Source: Gammaproteobacteria bacterium
GTDB lineage: Bacteria; Pseudomonadota; Gammaproteobacteria; SZUA-229
Length of the DNA stretch: 5,165 bases
Assembly: GCA_021768055.1 (NCBI GenBank)
Contig: JAASSE010000115.1
Coordinates: 1-5,165, forward strand
Direction of reading: 5' to 3'
Shown here: positions 1 to 5,165 of the stretch, one piece after another
Layout of the letters: each line of letters begins with the position of its first letter
How positions within the stretch are numbered: position 1 is the stretch's first letter
Notes under the pieces: model-generated
What the model was told of the DNA's origin: nothing
The model's input: only the letters and a program-made list of their open reading frames with translations
The model's database searches: none
Translations under genes and position numbers: made by a program

Positions 1-804
1 GACAAGGTAAGGCTGATCGTTTAACAAACAATGCAAAGCCGTAGAATGTGGCTCATGAAATTCGTGAAAATGGCTGTCGAATTCTTCTATATCGATATCC
101 AGACCGTCACTGGAAACAATCCGTCCTTCATTCAGCGGATACTCGCTGCCATGCCTCATTGAAACCATGTTGACAGACTGTATGTCATGCGGAATTTCCA
201 GCGAGGCAACCCACGCCAGTAATGCTGTTGCCTGTTCAACTGCCTGTTGCAGCCGCAAGCGAATTGATTCTATCTGGGCAATATCAGGTGCCTTGTAAAA
301 CCCACCCACGCATACGCCAACCGGGTTTACCGAACGTGCACCCAATAGACTGATCAGGTCATTGCCGAGTGACTGTAATTCCAGACCGCGCCTGACTTCA
401 TCAGGATATGTCTGCGCCATCTCGATAACGCTTTTAAAACCAAGGAAATCCGGTGCCGCCAGCATGTGGATATGCAGGCTGTGGCTCTGTAACCATTCAC
501 CACAGTATATCAACCGACGCATATCACGGATCCATGATGACACCTGTATGCCAAATATGGATTCGATCGCATGCACCGCACTCATCTGGTAGGCCACGGG
601 GCAGATACCACAAATGCGTGCGACTATGTCCGGTACTTCCTGGTAACTCCGTCCCTCGAGAAACTTTTCAAAATAACGCGGTGGCTCGTAGATGCGCAGC
701 TTCAGTTCAGTGATTCGTTCGCGTTCAATACTCAGATCAAGAGCACCCTCTCCCTCGACACGAGCAAGTACAGGTACATTAATTTCGATCGTCCTGTCAC
801 TCAT
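1..804 (-). CDS. hydA: Group 3b [NiFe] hydrogenase (sulfhydrogenase) alpha / large subunit, 3' end outside window
   Basis: This is the catalytic large subunit of a cytoplasmic bidirectional NAD(P)-linked [NiFe] hydrogenase. The 268 visible residues, read by hand on the minus strand, contain an RVEGEG stretch (15-20) and the L1 nickel-binding motif RICGICPVAYQ (63-73), whose C65 and C68 should be two of the four Ni ligands. They also contain YCGEWLQSHSLHIHMLAAPD (100-119) and GARSVNPVGVCVGGF (155-169). About 160 residues are missing past the left edge relative to the usual ~430, including the C-terminal DPCxxC motif that supplies the other two Ni ligands. The start overlaps the end of hydD by 8 nt. 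An ATG three bases earlier (807) and a GTG (810) are in frame, so the exact start is uncertain. No strong Shine-Dalgarno is seen, and translation is probably coupled to hydD. Oddity: the His usual in the GR-x-x-HP segment is Asn160 here. Family assignment is very secure; the 3b subgroup rests on the neighbouring subunits. Confidence 0.95.
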   Translation of the reverse strand, partial: MSDRTIEINVPVLARVEGEGALDLSIERERITELKLRIYEPPRYFEKFLEGRSYQEVPDIVARICGICPVAYQMSAVHAIESIFGIQVSSWIRDMRRLIYCGEWLQSHSLHIHMLAAPDFLGFKSVIEMAQTYPDEVRRGLELQSLGNDLISLLGARSVNPVGVCVGGFYKAPDIAQIESIRLRLQQAVEQATALLAWVASLEIPHDIQSVNMVSMRHGSEYPLNEGRIVSSDGLDIDIEEFDSHFHEFHEPHSTALHCLLNDQPYLV

Positions 805-1606
805 CATCACGCCATTTTTCTGCTGCCAGGCGGAATTCCTCGCTCGCATTGTTGATAAATGCGAAGCGCCGGGCTATCTCCCCGGCACCAAGCCCGAGAT
901 CATGAAAATGCTGCGCCAGTGCATCCGTGTTTATATCGGTTGCCGGGCCATCGCATGCATAGCAATCCCTGCCGATTGACGGGCACAGTGCACCACATCC
1001 GGTCCGTGTTACCGGCCCCATGCAGGGCTCACCCTTGGCCACCATTACACACACGATATTCTGGCGCTTGCATTCCTGGCAGATTTTGTCGGTCTCACGA
1101 ACTGGTGGAACACCGCGCACGAGCGAACGCAGCACATTGGTTATCTGACGCGTACTGACCGGACATCCCCAGAGTTCAAAATCAACACGAACATGTGCAC
1201 TGATTGGTGATACCTCGGCTAGGCTGTCTATATATTCAGGCCTGGCATATATGGCCTTACTCCAGTTTTCCACGCTGGAATAGTTGCGCAGGGCCTGAAT
1301 GCCGCCGGAATTTGCACAGGCACCTATGGTGATCAAGATCTCGCAAGAATTTCTGATCTCTTGGATTCGATCGACGTCAGCCGTTGTCGATACACTGCCT
1401 TCAACAAAGGCAACATCGACTGGTGCCAGTTCGTCAACCATGCCGGCCTCAGCGAAATGCCGAATATCAACGAGCTGCGACAGGCCAAGCAGCGGCTCGC
1501 CCATGTTCAGAAATGCGAGCTGGCAACCATCACAGGAACTGAACTTGTGAACAGCAACCTTTATACGCTGAGACGAACTGTCGACGTAACCGGTCTTCTG
1601 ATTCAT
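797..1606 (-). CDS. hydD: Group 3b [NiFe] hydrogenase delta / small subunit
   Basis: This is the electron-transfer small subunit that pairs with the NiFe large subunit. The 269 residues are full length for the family. Proximal [4Fe-4S] ligands are SCDGC (C25, C28), IGAC (C97) and LWGCP (C148). EGSVST (69-74) is the usual small-subunit segment. A second cysteine-rich block supplies eight more cysteines (C176, C179, C186, C195, C204, C208, C215, C218) in the pattern CxxC, PCMGPVTRTGC, ALCP and CYAC, enough for medial and distal [4Fe-4S] clusters, as in Pyrococcus HydD. No twin-arginine signal peptide is present, which fits a cytoplasmic enzyme. The ATG at 1606 lies 29 nt after the hydG stop without a clear Shine-Dalgarno. 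The 3' end overlaps hydA by 8 nt. All expected cluster ligands are present, so the gene looks functional. Confidence 0.95.
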   Translation of the reverse strand: MNQKTGYVDSSSQRIKVAVHKFSSCDGCQLAFLNMGEPLLGLSQLVDIRHFAEAGMVDELAPVDVAFVEGSVSTTADVDRIQEIRNSCEILITIGACANSGGIQALRNYSSVENWSKAIYARPEYIDSLAEVSPISAHVRVDFELWGCPVSTRQITNVLRSLVRGVPPVRETDKICQECKRQNIVCVMVAKGEPCMGPVTRTGCGALCPSIGRDCYACDGPATDINTDALAQHFHDLGLGAGEIARRFAFINNASEEFRLAAEKWRDDE

Positions 1607-1635
1607 TTATATATGCCCACACTCGTCATAACTAC
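1607..1635 (-). other. 29-nt spacer between hydG and hydD
   Basis: This is the only non-coding gap longer than a few bases inside the hydrogenase operon. It is A/T-rich next to the hydD start and has no convincing Shine-Dalgarno at normal spacing. An 8-codon reading frame (ATG at 1629-1627) ends in a TGA that overlaps the hydD ATG as ATGA. This could couple translation, but so short a frame may be chance. No terminator hairpin is seen. Confidence 0.4.
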
Positions 1636-2466
1636 TTAAAAACCCTTGATACAACACAGGTGACTTACTTTCTCATAACAAAATACCGGGCCATCCTTGC
1701 AAACATAACTCTCCCCGAACTGGCAATGTCCGCAATGACCGGCAGCGCACTGCATATTACGCTCCATCGAAATCCAGATGTCCCCTGGTGCTACACCGGC
1801 ATCCAGCATCGAACTTACAGCCACCTTTATCATGGGCTCGGGTCCACATAACATCACGATAACGCGTTCTATATCGAACTCGAGCTTGTCTACCAGCTCT
1901 GTGACTCTGCCAACATGCCCCGGCCACAATGCATCACCACGGTCAGCAGACAAAAACACGTTTGTCATTGGCATCGTTTGCCATTGATCGTAGCGGTCTT
2001 TCCAGATCATATCACTCGAGTGCTTGACGCCTTGCACGATATTAAGGTGACCATAGCGTTCACGTCGGTTTGATATGTAATTGATAGCAGACACGACCGG
2101 TGCACAACCCAGGCCTCCTGTCATTATCACGACATCTTTCTGCTCAGCCTCCTTCATTGGCCAACCCCTGCCATAAGGACCCCGAATGCCAAGGGTATCG
2201 CCTTCCCTCAAACTGGATAGTGCGTTACTGACACGACCAACAGACCGGATCGTATGATCGAGAATACGATCATCCTTCGGGTCCGATACAATCGAGATCG
2301 CTATTTCTCCTACTCCAAAGAGATAGAGCATATTAAACTGGCCGGCCTCGAAGCTGTATTGCAGGCGCATGTCCTCGTCGGTGAACTGCAGGCGCAGGGT
2401 AATGAGTCCAGGCGACTCCTCGATTCGCTCAATAATACGTACTTCATGAGGCTGGTATGTGTGCAT
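1636..2466 (-). CDS. hydG: Group 3b hydrogenase gamma subunit, FAD/NAD(P)-binding oxidoreductase with [2Fe-2S] cluster
   Basis: This is the diaphorase module that moves electrons between NAD(P)(H) and the hydrogenase Fe-S chain, of the ferredoxin-NADP reductase/PyrK fold. In the 276-residue protein, the flavin domain covers about 1-105, with AGQF (41-44), GEIAISIVSDP (53-63, the family's form of the FAD motif, lacking the Arg of typical FNRs) and GDTLGIRGPYG (89-99). The nucleotide domain has MTGGLGCAPV (115-124) and LCGPEPMI (206-213). The C-terminal motif C240-x4-C-x2-C-x7-C256, followed by KDGPVF, binds [2Fe-2S] as in PyrK. I choose the ATG at 2466 rather than 2529, because family similarity begins at the MHTYQP segment and TGATG couples it to the hydB stop. 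A GAGG lies 13 nt upstream, rather far. Three extra C-terminal cysteines (C263, C271, C272) are not family ligands. Confidence 0.93.
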   Translation of the reverse strand: MHTYQPHEVRIIERIEESPGLITLRLQFTDEDMRLQYSFEAGQFNMLYLFGVGEIAISIVSDPKDDRILDHTIRSVGRVSNALSSLREGDTLGIRGPYGRGWPMKEAEQKDVVIMTGGLGCAPVVSAINYISNRRERYGHLNIVQGVKHSSDMIWKDRYDQWQTMPMTNVFLSADRGDALWPGHVGRVTELVDKLEFDIERVIVMLCGPEPMIKVAVSSMLDAGVAPGDIWISMERNMQCAAGHCGHCQFGESYVCKDGPVFCYEKVSHLCCIKGF

Positions 2467-3575
2467 CACAAGATACCATCCTCGCAAACAGCAACAACCT
2501 CTTTGGTGATATCGATCCCTACCGGGCACCAGCTGATGCAGCGACCACAGCCAACGCAGCCTGAGCGGCCATATTGCAAATGCCAGCTACCGAGTTTATG
2601 TGTAAGCCACTGGCGATAGCGGGAACGTATATCGTCTCTGACCTGTAACCCATGAATATAACTGTGCTCAACACTGAAACATGAATCCCATTCCCGGTAA
2701 TGGCCTGAACTGTCTCCATTCAGATCAGGCACATCATGCTGGTTATGGCAAAAACAAGTGGGGCATACGGCGGTGCAGTTTCCGCAGGCAAGACATCGGC
2801 TTGCAACATCATCCCATTGTGGATGCTCGAGCCGACTGAAAAGCTGCTCATACAAATTACCGCCGGGTATCTCTCTTGTCTGCACAGCCTTCGCATTGTG
2901 TAATAATTCTTCGGCCTCGATGATCTGGTCGGTGTCCGCATCTTCCAGAGCCAGTTTCTGTATTTGCTCCATGCCGGGATCACTGTGCGCCTCAACAATA
3001 AATCCATCACTCAGTTCTGTGAGCGCCAAATCAAACCCGTAGCTCGCGCGGGGCCCGTCTCCTGTCGACGCACAAAAACAGGTGCTTGCAGGGTGCGTGC
3101 AATTGACAGCAACCAGGAAAAGTTTTTGACGTCTTGCCAGGTAATAAGGATCCTTATAATCGGATTGCAAAAAATGCTTGTCCTGCAAATGCAGTGCGGC
3201 AAGATCACAGGAGCGCACGCCAATGACTGCCTTTGGCTCGATTTCTGGCTCTGCAACCTTGAAAACGAGTTTTCCAGTCTCATCTTTTTCACAGGTCCAG
3301 AGTAGTTCTCGTGATCTGAACAGCATCGGCTTCAATGCCTGCGGACCATTGGCCCAGGCAAAATAGCGCTTGTCTTCTGTATGATTCAGGCGATAGTGCC
3401 CGGGTGACTGTCTGTCAGTCACCCCCACTGGCAGCTCATTGATCGAGCTAATATCGGAAAATACGATGGCACCATCTTTTTCCACGGGACCAACACAGCG
3501 GAAACCTTCTCCCTGCAGGGACGTGAGAAGATCCTGAAGTCTTTCACGAGGTAAAAATGCGATATCTGTGTTCAT
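2466..3575 (-). CDS. hydB: Group 3b hydrogenase beta subunit, 4Fe-4S dicluster protein
   Basis: This is the iron-sulfur subunit of the sulfhydrogenase; in Pyrococcus HydB and HydG together form the sulfur-reductase half of the enzyme. The 369 residues are full length. The N-terminal two-thirds carry the conserved blocks GVRSCDLAALHLQDKHFL (119-136) and NCTHPASTCFCASTGDGP (158-175). The C-terminal part has two ferredoxin-type [4Fe-4S] motifs: C261-x2-C-x2-C-x3-C271, with extra C274 and C276, and C340-x2-C-x2-C-x3-CP (last Cys 350). The motifs are about 70 residues apart, the layout of the 4Fe-4S dicluster family, which includes the anaerobic sulfite reductase A subunit. An isolated gene could be confused with asrA, but the hydG-hydD-hydA neighbours settle the call. 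The ATG lies 2 nt after the upstream stop and the TGA overlaps the hydG ATG by one base. No strong ribosome site is seen, which suggests translational coupling. Confidence 0.94.
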   Translation of the reverse strand: MNTDIAFLPRERLQDLLTSLQGEGFRCVGPVEKDGAIVFSDISSINELPVGVTDRQSPGHYRLNHTEDKRYFAWANGPQALKPMLFRSRELLWTCEKDETGKLVFKVAEPEIEPKAVIGVRSCDLAALHLQDKHFLQSDYKDPYYLARRQKLFLVAVNCTHPASTCFCASTGDGPRASYGFDLALTELSDGFIVEAHSDPGMEQIQKLALEDADTDQIIEAEELLHNAKAVQTREIPGGNLYEQLFSRLEHPQWDDVASRCLACGNCTAVCPTCFCHNQHDVPDLNGDSSGHYREWDSCFSVEHSYIHGLQVRDDIRSRYRQWLTHKLGSWHLQYGRSGCVGCGRCISWCPVGIDITKEVVAVCEDGIL

Positions 3576-3577
3576 GC

Positions 3578-4450
3578 TTATTGCGACAGTATGCCTGATA
3601 ACTTGCGGCGATACTCCTTTGCAAAATCCGGGTTATTCGGTGCGAGCATATTAATTATCGAAACTATCATTTCACGTGCAGCGCCCTCCTTGTATTCCGG
3701 ATCATTCTCGAGAATGTAAAACAACTCATCCATTGCGGATGCATAATCATGCTGCGACATCCTGCATATCGCAAGATCAAAACGGGCGTCAGTATCTGCC
3801 GGGTTTTCTGCAATTCGTTCGCTCAATTTCTCCTCGCCTTCTGTTTTACCGGCCTGTTCGATAATCCATAACTGCCCAGCCAGGCTCTTGCCAATTTCGC
3901 TTTCACGGTCCTGTTCCGGCAGCCTCTCCAGCAAGCTGGTTGCTTCTTCGTATTGCTCGAGATCGATATAGATCTGTACCATGTCGAGCGCAATGCGTGT
4001 GTTGGCCGGGTCTTTCTTTATCGCGTCAGCCAGCAGGGTGATCGCCCTTGCTGTTTCACCCTGTAAATGCAACTCACGGGCCTGCAACCGCATTTCTTCG
4101 GATTCACGAAAAATACCGAACTCTTTCAACAAGGAACGTGCTTCCTGCTCTTCCAGGACACCTACCTCGGCACGCATCGGCTCGCCGTCCTGAAAAACAA
4201 TGAGCGTGGGTACATGCTCTATTTTGTATTTTTCCTTGAGCTCGGGGTTCTCATCGATATCGACTTTGGCAAATACGAACTGCTCTGCAAACTCTTTAGC
4301 CAGCGCCGCAAACATTTCCGTTACAATCAGGCAATGCTCTGACCAGACGCCAATAAATGCAACAATAACTGGGACCTTGTGTGAATTCAGCAGTACATAT
4401 TTACCGTAACTGCTGTCGCTAACCTCAAATACAAGTGCTTCTTTTGCCAT
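3578..4450 (-). CDS. YbbN/CnoX-like thioredoxin-TPR protein (chaperedoxin)
   Basis: This 290-residue cytosolic protein has an N-terminal thioredoxin fold (about 1-112) followed by TPR-like helical repeats (about 115-260). It ends in PNNPDFAKEYRRKL (271-284), the typical YbbN tail. The active-site segment reads WSEHC (36-40): the first thioredoxin Cys is Ser and the second is C40, so it is SxxC as in E. coli CnoX and cannot act as a dithiol reductase. The cis-Pro segment HVPTLIVFQDGE (79-90) is present. The E. coli protein is known as a holdase that protects clients from aggregation and oxidation and passes them to GroEL. Here it is the first gene of the operon, 2 nt ahead of hydB, so a role in protecting or assembling the hydrogenase is plausible, but that is inference from position. 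No clear Shine-Dalgarno precedes the ATG. Family is confident; a dedicated function is not. Confidence 0.88.
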   Translation of the reverse strand: MAKEALVFEVSDSSYGKYVLLNSHKVPVIVAFIGVWSEHCLIVTEMFAALAKEFAEQFVFAKVDIDENPELKEKYKIEHVPTLIVFQDGEPMRAEVGVLEEQEARSLLKEFGIFRESEEMRLQARELHLQGETARAITLLADAIKKDPANTRIALDMVQIYIDLEQYEEATSLLERLPEQDRESEIGKSLAGQLWIIEQAGKTEGEEKLSERIAENPADTDARFDLAICRMSQHDYASAMDELFYILENDPEYKEGAAREMIVSIINMLAPNNPDFAKEYRRKLSGILSQ

Positions 4451-4531
4451 CGGAAATGTTTACCACAACATAATTGAGAATGATGACGCTCACTTTAACA
4501 AATCTTCCGTATCCTATGGCAACATAGCGCC
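4451..4531. promoter_or_regulatory. Divergent intergenic region between the hydrogenase operon and cca
   Basis: These 81 bases separate two divergent start codons, so promoters for both directions should lie here or just inside the genes. I see no strong sigma-70 pair. TTGTTA (minus strand, near 4503-4498) with a poor -10 17 bp downstream is the best minus-strand candidate, and TTGAGA at 4474-4479 is a possible plus-strand -35 without a good partner. An imperfect 18-bp palindrome with arms TGAG/CTCA spans 4475-4492 (6 of 9 pairs match) and could be an operator, but this is weak. No good FNR site (TTGAT-N4-ATCAA) is visible. Neither gene has a clear Shine-Dalgarno. Confidence 0.4.
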
Positions 4532-5086
4532 ATGGAAATATACCTCGTTGGCGGCGCGGTTCGCGATGAATTACTGGAATACTCTTCCCATGAAAAGGAC
4601 TGGGTTGTCGTCGGTGCAACAGCAGATGAAATGATTGCTGCCGGTTACCAGCAGGTCGGTAAGGATTTTCCTGTTTTCCTGCACCCAGATACCAAGGAAG
4701 AGTATGCACTGGCGCGTACCGAGCGCAAAACCTCACCGGGATACAAGGGATTCGAAGTACATGCGACGCCAGACGTCACACTTGAAGATGATTTACAACG
4801 GCGCGATTTGACCATCAATGCGATGGCAAAAGATCTGCAGGGAAATATCATCGATCCTTTCAACGGTAAGCAGGATATTCACGACAAGATACTGCGCCAC
4901 GTGTCACCAGCATTTGCCGAAGATCCTGTGCGCATCTTGCGCGTTGCACGCTTTGCCGCACGCTACCTGCACCTGGGATTCATTGTTGCAGATGAAACCA
5001 TGAAGTTAATGAAGGATATGGTTGCTGCGGGCGAAGTGGATGCACTGGTGCCAGAACGCGTCTGCCCAGGGTTTGCTTGGTGCTGA
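4532..5086 (+). CDS. cca: CCA-adding tRNA nucleotidyltransferase, N-terminal part, broken by a foreign junction near 5064
   Basis: Cca adds or repairs the 3' CCA of tRNAs using CTP and ATP. The start [15 protein letters not shown] matches the family N-terminus exactly. GGAVRD (7-12) is the nucleotide-binding loop. E21 and D23 (EKDWVVVG) are the metal-binding acidic pair in the form I recall from Pseudomonas, where E. coli has D and [10 protein letters not shown] (58-66), [16 protein letters not shown] (82-97) and [18 protein letters not shown] (128-145) cover the palm and neck. Similarity runs to LVPERV (172-177). The next residues should be W-K-E, but the frame instead reads seven unrelated residues (C-P-G-F-A-W-C) and stops at 5084-5086. 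The family is about 410 residues, so some 57% is missing, including the body and tail and, in E. coli-type enzymes, the HD phosphohydrolase domain. No reading frame past 5064 resumes Cca, so this is a junction rather than a frameshift. The genuine cca portion is 4532 to about 5064. Confidence 0.93.
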   Translation: MEIYLVGGAVRDELLEYSSHEKDWVVVGATADEMIAAGYQQVGKDFPVFLHPDTKEEYALARTERKTSPGYKGFEVHATPDVTLEDDLQRRDLTINAMAKDLQGNIIDPFNGKQDIHDKILRHVSPAFAEDPVRILRVARFAARYLHLGFIVADETMKLMKDMVAAGEVDALVPERVCPGFAWC

Positions 5087-5165
5087 AGAACGGCGTGAAG
5101 ATGTTACGTTTAATCTCCTCACTCATGCCGCAACCGTTGTCGCGGACTTCGATCACAAATGAATC
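5064..5165 (-). CDS. Fragment of a sensor histidine kinase ATPase (HATPase_c) domain
   Basis: Read on the minus strand from 5165, 34 codons give a piece that contains [20 protein letters not shown] and then [11 protein letters not shown]. This is the G1 box (DNGCGM) followed by the F box (FTPFFSTK) of histidine-kinase ATP-binding domains. In a complete kinase the sequence would go on to a second glycine box such as GTGLGL. Here it stops at the Gly of TLG (5066-5064), exactly where plus-strand Cca homology ends. The upstream part of the gene lies beyond the right edge. The fragment is too short to tell which kinase it is, and both ends are missing. The motif match is strong for such a short piece. 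It could also belong to a related GHKL ATPase, but the F box with FSTK favours a kinase. Confidence 0.8.

Noticed and set aside
859..1158. Plus-strand open frame opposite hydD
   Set aside because: It is antisense to a fully conserved Fe-S protein gene and its translation shows no recognisable domain. The other plus-strand frames across 362-4409 are likewise shadows.
1603..1629. Eight-codon minus-strand frame ending in ATGA at the hydD start
   Set aside because: It is too short to distinguish from chance, and no good ribosome site precedes it. It is noted only as a possible coupling element.
2467..2529. Upstream ATG at 2529 giving HydG 21 extra N-terminal residues
   Set aside because: The extension lies entirely inside the hydB C-terminal coding region, has no family similarity, and the TGATG overlap at 2468-2464 gives a normal coupled start.
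4330..4345. Loss of the first active-site Cys in the thioredoxin domain (WSEHC) as an inactivating mutation
   Set aside because: The SxxC arrangement is the normal form in E. coli YbbN/CnoX, so it is a family trait and not decay.
4475..4492. Imperfect palindrome as an FNR or Fur operator
   Set aside because: Only 6 of 9 pairs match and neither the FNR nor the Fur consensus is met, so no regulator can be named.
5060..5086. Simple frameshift or nonsense mutation in cca
   Set aside because: None of the three plus-strand frames after 5064 resumes the expected W-K-E continuation of Cca, while the minus strand carries clear kinase motifs, so a junction explains it better.

Overview
The window looks like chromosomal DNA from a gammaproteobacterium. 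The Cca protein follows the enterobacterial/Pseudomonas pattern almost residue for residue, and the thioredoxin-TPR protein is of the E. coli YbbN/CnoX type. Base composition looks moderate and even. The species cannot be named from the sequence.

Positions 1-4450 form one compact minus-strand operon. In transcription order it encodes a YbbN/CnoX-like thioredoxin-TPR protein (4450-3578), then the four subunits of a group 3b cytoplasmic [NiFe] hydrogenase (sulfhydrogenase type) in the order beta, gamma, delta, alpha: HydB (3575-2466), HydG (2466-1636), HydD (1606-797) and HydA (804-1, running off the left edge). Junctions are a 2-nt gap, a 1-nt overlap, a 29-nt gap and an 8-nt overlap, so the five genes are probably co-transcribed and partly translationally coupled. 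The enzyme is expected to couple H2 oxidation or evolution to NAD(P)(H) and possibly to reduce sulfur or polysulfide. HydA carries the NiFe site, HydD three Fe-S clusters, HydG FAD, the NAD(P) site and a [2Fe-2S] cluster, and HydB two [4Fe-4S] clusters. No maturation (hyp) or endopeptidase gene lies in the window.

An 81-bp intergenic region (4451-4531) separates this operon from a divergent plus-strand cca gene (tRNA nucleotidyltransferase), which starts normally at 4532.

The right end is anomalous. Cca homology stops abruptly near 5064, about 177 residues into a protein of roughly 410. The last 102 bases, read on the minus strand, encode a piece of a histidine-kinase ATPase domain (DNGCGM and FTPFFSTK motifs), itself cut just before its second glycine box. 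Two unrelated genes are joined head to head inside both coding sequences, about 100 bp from the window end. This is most simply an assembly chimera, or less likely a real rearrangement.

The most useful observations are this junction, the placement of a CnoX-like chaperone gene at the head of a hydrogenase operon, and a few residue-level oddities in HydA and HydG.
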